Source of the DNA: JASSUD01 sp031963005
GTDB lineage: Bacteria > Pseudomonadota > Gammaproteobacteria > Burkholderiales > Burkholderiaceae
DNA length: 64,000 bases
Assembly (NCBI GenBank): GCA_031963005.1
Contig: JASSUL010000012.1
Span: 1 to 64,000 of the forward strand
Reading direction: 5' to 3'
Shown here: one piece after another, positions 1 through 9,658 of the stretch
How positions within the stretch are numbered: position 1 is the stretch's first letter
Layout: each line of letters begins with the position of its first letter
The notes under the pieces: generated by a model
The model's input: the letters and a program-made list of their open reading frames with translations, nothing else
Told to the model about the DNA's origin: nothing
Database searches by the model: none
Made by a program: the position numbers and the translations under genes

Positions 1-1699
1 TATTTTTCGCCTCCAGATTGACTTGCTTCTCCAATAAAAACTTCAGTAAATCCATGCGAAGGGCTTCTGAGTAACTACTCATGCCCACTACACTCTGTAA
101 CAGCGTTTCTTCGAGCGCATTGCGCGCGTTGACATCTGCACCATTCTCTACTAAAAGTTTTATTACATCAGGAGAACATCCTGCTCTAAAGGCCATTTGT
201 AGAGCTGTTTCGCCCTGCTTATTTTTCTTCTCCAGATTGACTTGCTTCTCCAGTAAACACTTCAGTAAATCCATGCGAAGGGCTTCTGCAAGATGCTGGG
301 CTTCGCCACTGTCCGCGGCAATGTTGTTAGGACAACAGATACCCGACCAACGCAAAGCCACAGCATAATTACTTATATTTAATAAACTCTGTAACAGCGT
401 TTCTTCTTGCGCATTCCGCTTGTTTACATTTGCACCATTTTGTACCAGGAGTTTTACTATATCAGGGGGGCATTCACTATTAAATGTAATTGGTGGAACA
501 ACATTACCACTTTCATCTAATATACTAAAATAGGCACCTATTTCAATTTCAGAGAAATCTCTTGCATAAAATGCAATATGCAGAGCGGCATTTCCATCTT
601 TATCTAATATATTCAAATCAGCGCCCATTTTAATCAAGTATTCTGCGATTGAAATAGAGCGTATCTTCAGCGCATAATTCAAAAAGCTGCCGCAACCTGA
701 AATGTATAAATCTTTATCTACCCCGAGTGCAAGTAAAAGCTTAAATCTATCAATGAAGCCATTTTTTATCATTCTAAGCATCAATGGCGTACATTTATGA
801 AAATCCGAATGATTAATCCTTATGCCAGCATTTAAAAATGCCTTTAACCACTGATCTGTTTGACAAGTAGCCTGCTTAATGATCCCCTCTTTAAGCACTT
901 GATGAGGAATTTTACGAAATTCTTTTATATTAAGTTTTTGAGGATTAGTGAGAAAATTAGGTATTTCATTAATGATAAATCGCCATTGACTCTTATAAAA
1001 TGGCGCAGAAAGATTTATATCTTCTGTAGACACTTTTGAATCTGAAGTAGATGTTATTGGAGGTTGTATACAAATCCCCATATCTATCAAGCTGCTTGGC
1101 ATTCTCTTTACATATCGGCCATCAAAATTCAGCAGTAATTTTACAGCATGGAATAGATCTCCCTCGCAAAATAGATCTAATCGAGAATTTTTTAATAATG
1201 CTTGAAAAACATGGTGCGCAGTAGGATGTTTTTTAAAAAACTCTAAACTACCAGCGAAAGCATGTTTGAATTCCTCAGAAGCGAAACACTGAATTATCTT
1301 CTGTTTGACATCAATCCTAGTTGCCGTCTCTTCGATCGCGACTTTTTTTACTTTCTGTTCAATCGTAGTTTCCGTTATCTCCTCTTCGATCAGGGTCTTT
1401 GTTATCTCCCTTTTATTCTCTACCCTGATCTTATTCAAAAATAAAGTACCCAATAACGCATCATAAACAGCTGAGCGGTAAAGGCGATTGACTTGTGCAA
1501 GACTTCCCATATCTTGCAGTGAGCAGTGTATGAAGATTTTTACCAGTACCTCAATAGGCAGTTTTGAGCCGTTATCGATTGCTTTTGCAGAGGCAATCTG
1601 CCCATTTATAGTATTTGGATTAGATAGCGTATAGCCTGGAAAACCACCTGCCGTAGACGTGCTAAAAGCACTGTTATTCCCGGATATTGCGTTGTTCAT
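1..1699 (-). CDS. F-box/ankyrin-repeat protein, C-terminal part beyond window
   Basis: The minus strand is open from an ATG at 1697-1699 to the window edge, giving 566 codons with no stop, so the C-terminus is missing. Residues about 46-87 form an F-box-like segment (LPIEVLVKIFIHCSLQD). It is followed by a lysine/glutamate-rich linker and a helical region. Ankyrin units begin near residue 300 (DKDGNAALHIAF, GETALQMAF, DVIKLLVENGADVNARN). Between ankyrin units is an insert with ALRWSGICCP and AEALRMDLLKCLLEK. It is a clear paralogue of the complete gene at 2721-7463, sharing F-box, linker and insert. F-box proteins dock substrates onto eukaryotic SCF ubiquitin ligases, so a secreted host-directed effector is the natural inference. 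I see no export signal. Neighbouring ankyrin units are near-identical (LLEKQVNLE recurs), suggesting recent repeat duplication. Confidence 0.85.
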   Translation of the reverse strand, partial: MNNAISGNNSAFSTSTAGGFPGYTLSNPNTINGQIASAKAIDNGSKLPIEVLVKIFIHCSLQDMGSLAQVNRLYRSAVYDALLGTLFLNKIRVENKREITKTLIEEEITETTIEQKVKKVAIEETATRIDVKQKIIQCFASEEFKHAFAGSLEFFKKHPTAHHVFQALLKNSRLDLFCEGDLFHAVKLLLNFDGRYVKRMPSSLIDMGICIQPPITSTSDSKVSTEDINLSAPFYKSQWRFIINEIPNFLTNPQKLNIKEFRKIPHQVLKEGIIKQATCQTDQWLKAFLNAGIRINHSDFHKCTPLMLRMIKNGFIDRFKLLLALGVDKDLYISGCGSFLNYALKIRSISIAEYLIKMGADLNILDKDGNAALHIAFYARDFSEIEIGAYFSILDESGNVVPPITFNSECPPDIVKLLVQNGANVNKRNAQEETLLQSLLNISNYAVALRWSGICCPNNIAADSGEAQHLAEALRMDLLKCLLEKQVNLEKKNKQGETALQMAFRAGCSPDVIKLLVENGADVNARNALEETLLQSVVGMSSYSEALRMDLLKFLLEKQVNLEAKN

Positions 1700-1877
1700 G
1701 ATAGAAATTTGAGTGATTTTGCATAGAACAAGATAAATCTTATACACATAGAAGAACACTTTTTTGACTACGACCTATTTATATGAACGGCCCCAATACA
1801 CTACATTTCTTTTTTCTTTATTTTCTAACAGTCATACGAATGCATCGATAATACAATTGGTATGTAAGAAAGCAGCA

Positions 1878-2313
1878 CTACCATATAGCCAGGCGCCATA
1901 ATTGGAAACTCTTCCATAGCCCGCCTAACCTCCTCCAAAAACTACAAACATACGTCGTTTTGATTTCACACTTCCATATACTTTGCCTCTTACAGTTTAA
2001 AAAGTCGGTTAACTCCGTATTTTTGCAACTTTTGGATAACCTGAATATTTGGGGATGTACTGCATTGCGCAATGGATTAAAGTGCTCTACTTTAAAATAG
2101 GGCTTGAAGGAGAAGGTGATCTTGCCTGTTAATAAAAGAATACTCCCTAATAAGGCGCGCCATACTGCAGCAAAAGCCATAGGACTTCGACAGAAACGCC
2201 GCTGTGCAATGCAATGTGTAGAAGAAGGTTTTTTTATTTTTTATCCACACTATGGGGATATGCGCGACACTAGCGCGATCGCTCTGAGTCCAGCAATATC
2301 CCAGTCATGTTAA
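1878..2313 (-). pseudogene. decayed C-terminal remnant of an F-box/ankyrin gene
   Basis: An open stretch at 1878-2180 encodes about 100 residues (FKVEHFNPLRNAV, TELTDFLN, SFQLWRLAIW) closely matching the last 100 residues of the protein at 2721-7463. Immediately upstream on the same strand, about 2160-2310, is DNA resembling an ankyrin segment of that gene near 3450-3560, but shortened and frame-disrupted (an 8-T run at about 2230). The combination looks like a third family member reduced by an internal deletion to its tail. It lacks an F-box and a full ankyrin array. It could still be transcribed, but I see no intact start context. Confidence 0.7.
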
Positions 2314-2720
2314 TTCTCAAAGGCTCATCCGCTTATTGCCAAAGCGGATCATTTATCTAGGCAACTCCTATGTTTATTCTCAATTTGGGTTGGTTGGTAG
2401 ATACCCACGGCAAACAGGTTTGCAGATTTGGTCGATGATCTCAAAATGCTCAGTCCGTGTCAGTCAGATCCACTCGCGATTGCTAGACCTCTTTCGCAAC
2501 CCCGTAGTAAGGAATTCCTTTGATGCTAGTGCACTAGTACTTCAGAGAAAAGGGAGGAATGACGCCAAGAATAGGGTCACTACGGGATTGCGAAAGAGCT
2601 CTATATATCCAACCAGACAAGTCTTCATTATGAAAGCCGAGTTGTATTTAAGCTAGAGTTACCCCATTTTTCATTAAGAAAAACCTTAATGCATCGAGAT
2701 TTTTTCGAAGGAAAGCGGCG
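2314..2720. other. intergenic DNA downstream of the large ankyrin gene
   Basis: No convincing gene. It holds an 8-bp perfect hairpin (2327-2334 pairing with 2342-2349) and the short inverted-repeat element annotated at 2485-2602. The rest I cannot assign. Confidence 0.5.
2485..2602. mobile_element. MITE-like element, 118 bp
   Basis: Imperfect 24-bp terminal inverted repeats lie at 2485-2508 and 2579-2602 (left end agacctctttcgcaacc, right end ggattgcgaaagagctct). The interior has a 12-bp palindrome (ctagtgcactag) and the motif gggaggaatgacgcc. The same motif and related ends (tagacttctttcgaaac) recur in the element at 61743-61969, so these are two members of one family. There is no coding capacity. 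A transposase acting in trans is assumed, and none is visible in the window. Confidence 0.65.
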
Positions 2721-5700
2721 CTACAATACCGTCAGCCGCCATAACTGAAAACTATTCCATAGCTCCTCTAACCTACTCCAAAAACTACGAAAATACGTCG
2801 CTTTGATTTCACGCCTCCAGGTACTTTGCATCTTATGGTTTAAAAAGTCCGTTAACTCCGCATTTCTGCAACTTTGAGCTAGCTTGAATATTTGGAAATC
2901 TATGGCATTACGCAATGGATTAAAGTGCTCTACTTTAAAATGGGCCTTAAAGGAGCGAGTGATCTCGCTTGTCGATAAAAGAGTGCCCTCTAATAAAGCA
3001 CGCCATACGCTTCTGGCTCTGTTTTCTGCATCCTGCTTTGCATTGGCTTTGCATTGAAGCAAACATGTCATGAGATCTATGCGCAATGCTTGCGCTGCGG
3101 CTAAAACAGCCAACTCATTGCTCTTCCACGCTTTGCTGATCTCAGGACAGCTATCACACCAGCGCAAAGCAATTTCCTCATTACTCATTTCCATCAATAC
3201 CTGTAGTACCGTCTTCTCTTCTGCGTTTTTTATATTCGGATCTGCGCCATACTGCAGCAAAAGTTGTAGGACTTTGAGAGAGGCCCCTTTACAAAATCCC
3301 ATATGTAAGGAGGTATTTTTGTCTGCATCTTGGATATTGGGGTTTGCTTTATCGGCTAGTAAAAGTTCGATGATCTCAAAGGATTGGGCATATTGAAGCG
3401 CCGTTTGTAGAGCGGTCTTTTCTTCTAGATTCTTTATGTTCGGATCCAGGCCATACCACCGCAAAAGCCATAGGACATCGACAGAAACGCCGCTGCACAA
3501 TGCAATATGTAGAAGCGTATTTTGGTATTGATCCACGCTATAGGGATCTGCTCCATGAGCTAGTAAAAGTTTGATCACATCAAGGGGATAGTTGCGTTGA
3601 AGCGCTGTTTGCAGAATAGTCTTTTTCTCTTCATCTGCGATGTTTGCAATTGCCCCATGTTGTAATAAGCACTTCATGAACGCTATGCGCAATGCTCTTG
3701 CTGCCGTTAAAGCCCCTGACTCACCGCTTTTCCACGCTTTGCTGATCTGCGGACAACTATCACGCCAGCGCGAAGCTATTTGGGCATCATTTATTTCCAT
3801 TAATGCGTGTAATACCGTCTTCCCTTTTATATTCTTGATATTGGGATTCATACCCTTTTGCAACAAAGACAGCATGACCTCAGAAGGAAATCCTTTGTGC
3901 AATACAATGTGTAGAGCGTTACTGCTCCCTATATCGGCTACAGAGGTATATACGATCACTAAAAGTTTGATGACATCCAACGAGGCGTGATGCCGAAGCG
4001 CACTTTGTAGTGCAATATTTTTTTCTTTATCGGTGATATGAGGGTGTGCAGTCAGTAAAAGTTTAATGGCGTGAAATCCCAGAGAAGGGGTATGTTGCAG
4101 TGCAACTTGCAGCATAGTATTGATTTCTACGCTATCGAAAGTTATTCCTTTCATTAAACATTTCATCAACTGTACGCGGAATGCTTCTGCTGCTTCGGCT
4201 AAAGCATCCGATTCACTGCTTTCCCAAGCTTCGCTTATCTGCGAGCAGCTATCACGCCAGCGCGAAGCGATTTCTGCATTATTCATTTTTATTAATGTCG
4301 ACAACAGCTCCTTCCTTTGTACGTGCTTTATGTTTGAATTTCCTTCATTTTCCAACAACAGTTGAATAAGCTTAATGGGCCATTTGTCATTAAAGGCAAT
4401 ATATAAGGCCGTATCTTTGGCTTGGCCGGCCATATTTTCTGGCTTTGCCCCCTTCTCCAATAAACACGTTATTAACCCTATCCGCAATGCTTTTGCTGCG
4501 ACCAAAACATCGGATTTCCCCTTTTTTGCAGCATTCTTTATTAACGGGCAGCTATCACACCAGCGCGATGTGATTTCCTCATTACTTATTTCTATCAATG
4601 CCTGCAGCAGGGTTTTCCCCTCTCTATCGCACACATCTAGATCTGTACCTATTTGCAGTAACTGCACCATTATCTTGAGAGAAGATTCTTCTCCCCATAG
4701 AATATCTGCAACCGTATTTTTCTCTTTATTCGCTGCCCCATGTTCTTTGATATCTCGTAGATTCGGATTTGCATTCTTTTTTAGCAAAAGCAGAAAAACT
4801 TCAACAGGAGCTCCTTTGTTCCATGCAATATCTACGGCCGTATTTCCCTTTTCATCCGCTATGTTTGCTTCCGCCCCATTTTCTAATAAGCACTGCATTA
4901 AATCTAGGCGCAATGCCGCTGCTGCCCTTAAAGCATTCGATGCTCCACTTTCCCAAGCTTCGCTGATCTGCGGGCAACTATTACGCCAGCGCGAAGCGAT
5001 TTGAGCATCATCCATTTTCATTAAACTATGGAGTACGGTCCTCTTTTCTGCATCCTGGATATTGGGATTCGCGCCATATTGCAATAAAAGTTGGATGATC
5101 TCGAGAGACATCCCTTGATGCAATGCGATGTGTAAGGACGTATTTCTATGTTTATTTTGGCTATTAGGATCTGCATCATGAGCTAGTAAAAGCCGAGTGA
5201 CCTCGAAGGATTGCTTATATTGAAGCGCCGTTTGCAGAGAGGTATTTTCATCTTTATCTAAGATATCGGTATAGGCATTTTCTTTCAGTAAACACTGCAT
5301 TAAATCTATACGCAGCTGCTCTGCCAAGTCCCGAGCTTGTCTACTGGTTGCCATAACATGGTCGGGGCAACAGACCGTATGCCAACGCATAGCCATGGTG
5401 ATGTTATCCATACTGACTAAATGATGTAACAGGGTCTTCTGCTTTGTATCCACCACATTGGTATTGGCACCGCTTCTCACCAAAAGTTTGATCACATCAG
5501 GAGAGCGTCTTTTATTAAAAGCAATCTGTAGAATCGTCTCGTTCTGTTGATTTTGTTTATTTTCTAAATCAGCTCCTTTTTCCAGTAAACACTGTATTAA
5601 ACCTATACGGAGTTTTTCTGCTGCTGCCAAAGCATGAGATTCACTTATTTTCCAAGCGGCGTATATAAGCGGGCAACTATCATGCCAGTTGTAAGCTATA

Positions 5701-7463
5701 TCGCCACTATGCATCTCCATCAATGCCTGCAACAGTGTCTTCCCTTCTACATCGCGTGTATCCGGATTCCCGCTTTTACTTAACGCATACCACATTACTT
5801 CGAAAGAGAATTGCTTGCTAAACGCTATGGATAAGGCAATATTTTCCGGCATCCTTTCTTTACCTGGATCTACTCCGTTTTTCAGTAAACATTTCATTAA
5901 ATGCATGCGGAGTACTTCTGCCAGATACCGGGCTTGATTACTCTCCGACAAAAAAATATTTTCAGGACAACAGAAATAGGACCAGCGCGCAGCCAACATG
6001 GCACTAGGCATACTATTCACACTTTCTAGCAGCCCCCATCCTATTACACCCAGCCCATTGACATTGGCAGTACGTTCCACCAAAAGCTCCAGCACATCAG
6101 GAGAACACCCGGCATACAATGCAATCTCTACAGCAATCTCATCCTGCTGATTCTTTGCTTTTAGATCCGCTCCGTTTTCTAATAAGCATTGTATTAAATC
6201 GATGCGAAGCCCTTCTGCGCGTTCCTTAGCTTCACTAACAGTTCCAAAACTAAAATCAGAGCCGCAAATATCTGGCCAATGCCAGGCTATTATTGAACTA
6301 TCCATGCCAACTATAGTATGCAGTGGCATCTCTTTTTTCGCGTTCAGCGCATTGACATTGGCACCACTTTTCATCAGAAGTTTGATGAACTCGGGAGGGT
6401 ATTTTTCATTAAATGCAATGTGTAAAGCAGCATTTCCGTCTTTATCCAGTACATTCAAATCTACATCCATTGCAATCAAGGATTCCGCAACGAGGATATA
6501 GCCTTTTGTAAGTGCATAATTCAAAAAACTACCGTAAATTGGAATAGGTAAATTTTTATCTACTCCAAATTTAATTAAAATCTTGAATATAGCGATATGT
6601 TCATGATTTATAGAGCCAAGTTGCAAAATACTCAGCAGGAATGGCGCATATTTTGGAAAATTAAAATAATGAACTTGGATACCGGCCTTTAAAAGTGCTT
6701 CTAGCCACTCGCTGTTACCTTTTATAGAAATTAGCTCATTTATTCCACTTCCAAGCCACTCGGATGGAATTTTACGAAACGCGTCTATATCCCACTTTTG
6801 CTGCTGAGTTAAAAATGTCAGCATTTCATTAATGATAAAACGCCATTGCCGTTCATCAAACGTGGTAGAAATATCGCTCTGCGTAGATACATCCGACTCT
6901 AAGGCAGATATTATTTTCGGCCGTGTACATATTCCAATATCTACTAAGCTTTCTAGATTTTTATTTTTATATTGATTGTCAATATTAAGGAGTAATTTCC
7001 CCGTGCGCAGCAAATCGCCCCCGGGAAATGTCACTAGATGAGCATTTTCAAATAATGCTTCAAAACACTTTTTAGCAACAGGGTGCCGCTCTAAAAACTC
7101 CGAACGACCCGAAAAGGCTTTTTTGACTTCCGGGGAAGCAAAAAAATCCACTATCTCCTGTTTAACCTTGCTCCTAGCCTCAACCCCATTAGCCTGAACC
7201 TCATTTTTGATCTTACCTAAAAATAAGGTACGCAATAAGGCCTCGCCAACCGCAAAGCGAAAAAAAGGACATACGTGCGCACACTCCCCCAACGTTCTTA
7301 GCGGGCAGTGCATAAAAATCTTCAACCACATTTCCATAGGCAAGCCGGCGACACCGCTAAGCTCTCTCTGCTCTGGAACTATAAGATCGTCTTGCAGGAA
7401 AGAAGCCATCTCGGACAAGATAGGGCAAGTGCTATTTCTGGATACCACATGCATCATAATCAT
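2721..7463 (-). CDS. F-box/ankyrin-repeat giant protein (about 1580 aa)
   Basis: The frame is open upstream to a TTG at 7472. The ATG at 7463 and the further ATGs at 7457 and 7454 follow a GGGGGA purine run, so the true start is one of these. Residues about 40-82 are an F-box (LPMEMWLKIFMHCPLR). A helical region follows, and from about residue 300 to 1480 there is an ankyrin array (NAALHIAF, FIKLLMKSGANVNALN, LLLQYGANPNIQD). Roughly nine times the array is interrupted by an insert of about 45 residues with the core IASRWRDSCPQISEAW followed by ALRIDLMQCLLE. The last 100 residues form a tail without ankyrins, also found in the remnant at 1878-2313. Known F-box proteins recruit targets to SCF ubiquitin ligase and ankyrins bind partners, so I infer a host-targeted effector. 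No signal peptide or membrane segment is evident. Confidence 0.85.
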   Translation of the reverse strand: MIMMHVVSRNSTCPILSEMASFLQDDLIVPEQRELSGVAGLPMEMWLKIFMHCPLRTLGECAHVCPFFRFAVGEALLRTLFLGKIKNEVQANGVEARSKVKQEIVDFFASPEVKKAFSGRSEFLERHPVAKKCFEALFENAHLVTFPGGDLLRTGKLLLNIDNQYKNKNLESLVDIGICTRPKIISALESDVSTQSDISTTFDERQWRFIINEMLTFLTQQQKWDIDAFRKIPSEWLGSGINELISIKGNSEWLEALLKAGIQVHYFNFPKYAPFLLSILQLGSINHEHIAIFKILIKFGVDKNLPIPIYGSFLNYALTKGYILVAESLIAMDVDLNVLDKDGNAALHIAFNEKYPPEFIKLLMKSGANVNALNAKKEMPLHTIVGMDSSIIAWHWPDICGSDFSFGTVSEAKERAEGLRIDLIQCLLENGADLKAKNQQDEIAVEIALYAGCSPDVLELLVERTANVNGLGVIGWGLLESVNSMPSAMLAARWSYFCCPENIFLSESNQARYLAEVLRMHLMKCLLKNGVDPGKERMPENIALSIAFSKQFSFEVMWYALSKSGNPDTRDVEGKTLLQALMEMHSGDIAYNWHDSCPLIYAAWKISESHALAAAEKLRIGLIQCLLEKGADLENKQNQQNETILQIAFNKRRSPDVIKLLVRSGANTNVVDTKQKTLLHHLVSMDNITMAMRWHTVCCPDHVMATSRQARDLAEQLRIDLMQCLLKENAYTDILDKDENTSLQTALQYKQSFEVTRLLLAHDADPNSQNKHRNTSLHIALHQGMSLEIIQLLLQYGANPNIQDAEKRTVLHSLMKMDDAQIASRWRNSCPQISEAWESGASNALRAAAALRLDLMQCLLENGAEANIADEKGNTAVDIAWNKGAPVEVFLLLLKKNANPNLRDIKEHGAANKEKNTVADILWGEESSLKIMVQLLQIGTDLDVCDREGKTLLQALIEISNEEITSRWCDSCPLIKNAAKKGKSDVLVAAKALRIGLITCLLEKGAKPENMAGQAKDTALYIAFNDKWPIKLIQLLLENEGNSNIKHVQRKELLSTLIKMNNAEIASRWRDSCSQISEAWESSESDALAEAAEAFRVQLMKCLMKGITFDSVEINTMLQVALQHTPSLGFHAIKLLLTAHPHITDKEKNIALQSALRHHASLDVIKLLVIVYTSVADIGSSNALHIVLHKGFPSEVMLSLLQKGMNPNIKNIKGKTVLHALMEINDAQIASRWRDSCPQISKAWKSGESGALTAARALRIAFMKCLLQHGAIANIADEEKKTILQTALQRNYPLDVIKLLLAHGADPYSVDQYQNTLLHIALCSGVSVDVLWLLRWYGLDPNIKNLEEKTALQTALQYAQSFEIIELLLADKANPNIQDADKNTSLHMGFCKGASLKVLQLLLQYGADPNIKNAEEKTVLQVLMEMSNEEIALRWCDSCPEISKAWKSNELAVLAAAQALRIDLMTCLLQCKANAKQDAENRARSVWRALLEGTLLSTSEITRSFKAHFKVEHFNPLRNAIDFQIFKLAQSCRNAELTDFLNHKMQSTWRREIKATYFRSFWSRLEELWNSFQLWRLTVL

Positions 7464-7727
7464 ATCCCCCAAGGAAAATGGGGTGACTGTGGGTGTATCC
7501 AGAAAAATTGCATTATAGAAATGCGCTTATGCATGACTTAAACCTACTACTAGGGAAAACATATCAAATTCAAATAAAAAAAACTGCGTACCGTACAATA
7601 GCGAACTCGACTCGCTCATTCATCGCTGATGACTGGCCTACTTTTTAAGGTTGGTGCATTTTAAGGGCTTTTTCTTCGCCTTCATGCTAGAGTTTTCTCT
7701 CTTTATTCCTATTTATTATTTAGACTC

Positions 7728-8975
7728 ATGAATGGCCAGGAACTTCGCGCAACACTGGGACTCGCCACGGTTTTTGCCTGCCGCATGCTAGGGCTTTTTA
7801 TGGTGATGCCGCTGCTTGCGGTATATGCCAAAACTTTACCTGGCGGCAATCAAACCACGCTAGTCGGCTTAGTGTTAGGGGTATATGGCCTCACACAAGC
7901 GCTTTTTTATATTCCCTATGGTTGGCTTTCTGATCGACTGGGGCGCAAACCCGTCATCTTATTTGGACTGAGCATTTTTGCGCTAGGCAGCCTGATTGCC
8001 TGCTTGTCCACCACCCTATTTTGGGTCGGTGTGGGCCGCGCATTGCAAGGCGCAGGCGCTATTTCTTCGGTCATCATGGCACTGCTATGCGACTTGACAT
8101 CGGACAAAAACCGCACTAAGGCCATGGCCGTAATAGGCGGCAGTATAGGGCTTTCTTTTGCCACCGCCCTGGTGGTCGCCCCTCTAGCATTTGAATGGAT
8201 CGGGATACAGGGTATTTTCTTTTGTATGGCGGTCAGTGCGGTGGGATCGATGGCCATTATTGTATGGGGTCTACCTCACCCTGCGCCAATCCTTCCAAAA
8301 CCTACAACCGATGCTTCTACAGACGCTACACCACCATCCATAAACCGCTCGCTCACAAAACACGCTTTCCTCAACGTGTTGACCCATCCGAAGCTTTTGC
8401 GGTTGAACATCGGCGTATTTATTCTACATGCCAGCCAGGTTGCTTTGTTTATCAGCGTACCCATGAGCTTGGTAGAAAACGCAGGCTTACCGCTAGGGGC
8501 ACACTGGAAGGTATATTTGCCCGCCATAGCGCTGTCTTTTATTGCGATGCTTCCCCTTTTACTCGCAGCAGAAAAGTATAGGAAAATCCCGTTAGCGTTT
8601 CTATTAGCTATTGGATGCATGCTGTTGAGTCACTGGCTATTTGTACTATATACACCGACACTGACGCTCTTCATCATTGCCTTGTGGATCTATTTCACAG
8701 GATTTAACGTTCTTGAAGCGCTACAACCTTCTCAGGTTTCTAAAACTGCGCCACTTGCACAACGTGGCGCAGCATTAGGGATATATAACACGACGCAAGC
8801 ATTAGGATATTTCACAGGAGGCGCGGGAGGTGGCTGGGTTTTAGCGCACTTTGGTGCACGCGCTTTATTTTTAGCCAGTGCTGCATCGCTCCTCTTTTGG
8901 ATGCTGCTAACCGGCTTAGAAGCGCTACGAGATCGTTCGCGAAAAACAGCACACAACGTGGGAAAGGCCATCTAG
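7728..8975 (+). CDS. MFS transporter (YajR-like)
   Basis: A 415-residue, strongly hydrophobic protein with about 12 membrane segments. Major facilitator motif A is clear in the loop after the second helix (GWLSDRLGRKPV), and the N-terminal half has RALQGAGA. The best family impression is YajR-type drug/proton antiporters of the inner membrane. The substrate cannot be read from the sequence. In Burkholderia a gene of this type commonly sits just before ssb, as here (64-bp gap). The ATG at 7728 is a natural start, since the first helix begins within 10 residues. Confidence 0.85.
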   Translation: MNGQELRATLGLATVFACRMLGLFMVMPLLAVYAKTLPGGNQTTLVGLVLGVYGLTQALFYIPYGWLSDRLGRKPVILFGLSIFALGSLIACLSTTLFWVGVGRALQGAGAISSVIMALLCDLTSDKNRTKAMAVIGGSIGLSFATALVVAPLAFEWIGIQGIFFCMAVSAVGSMAIIVWGLPHPAPILPKPTTDASTDATPPSINRSLTKHAFLNVLTHPKLLRLNIGVFILHASQVALFISVPMSLVENAGLPLGAHWKVYLPAIALSFIAMLPLLLAAEKYRKIPLAFLLAIGCMLLSHWLFVLYTPTLTLFIIALWIYFTGFNVLEALQPSQVSKTAPLAQRGAALGIYNTTQALGYFTGGAGGGWVLAHFGARALFLASAASLLFWMLLTGLEALRDRSRKTAHNVGKAI

Positions 8976-9038
8976 GCACGCTACTTTGCGCCTTTCACCC
9001 CTGACCAGATTACTTATTGATATTCACTGGAGAAAAAA

Positions 9039-9548
9039 ATGGCATCGGTTAACAAAGTCATCCTGCTTGGCAATTTAGGTGCGGACCCTGAAATACGCTA
9101 CCTGCCCAGTGGTGACCCCGTTGCAACGATTCGGTTAGCCACTACTTCTCGTTCAAAAGATAAAAATTCGGCTGAACTACGCGAGTACACCGAATGGCAT
9201 CGTATTTCCTTTTTTAATCGGCTAGCAGAAATTGTCGGCCAATATTTAAAAAAAGGATCTTCTGTCTATATCGAAGGGCAAATTCGTACCCGTAAGTGGC
9301 AAGACCAAAGTGGGCAAGACCGCTATTCCACAGAAATTATCGCTGATTCGATGCAAATGCTCGGCTCACGCAGCGGCTCAACGGGTAGCAGTGCACCGGA
9401 CGATGAAGGATATGCCTCCGATGCCTCACGCTCTGCACCACGTACGAACCAGGCACGCTCAACCTATGCACCTGCTTCCGAAAAAGCATCTCCCTCCCCC
9501 GCCCAAGGTGGAGGATTTGAAGATATGGAAGATGATGTTCCGTTTTAA
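9039..9548 (+). CDS. ssb: single-stranded DNA-binding protein
   Basis: 169 residues. Residues 1-110 are an OB fold with the SSB hallmarks (MASVNKVILLGNLGADPEI, EWHRISFFNRLAEIVGQY, YIEGQIRTRKWQDQSGQDRY). Residues 113-160 are a flexible Gly/Ser/Pro-rich linker, and the protein ends in the acidic tip DMEDDVPF that recruits replication and repair proteins. It coats single-stranded DNA in replication, recombination and repair. The ribosome site is ggag, 8 bases before the ATG. A small hairpin (aagcgttacgctt) overlaps the stop region. Confidence 0.97.
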   Translation: MASVNKVILLGNLGADPEIRYLPSGDPVATIRLATTSRSKDKNSAELREYTEWHRISFFNRLAEIVGQYLKKGSSVYIEGQIRTRKWQDQSGQDRYSTEIIADSMQMLGSRSGSTGSSAPDDEGYASDASRSAPRTNQARSTYAPASEKASPSPAQGGGFEDMEDDVPF

Positions 9549-9658
9549 GCGTTACGCTTTGAGAACTTTGTATCTTGTATCTTTGGTTGCGTGATGGGGT
9601 TAGGAGATCATTATTCTCCTCTTAAGCTTGATTGCACTATCCACTTTAAAAAAATGCT

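Noticed and set aside
3070..5004. Plus-strand open frames across the ankyrin gene
   Set aside because: They are shadows of the repeat-rich minus-strand gene, with no start context or family resemblance.
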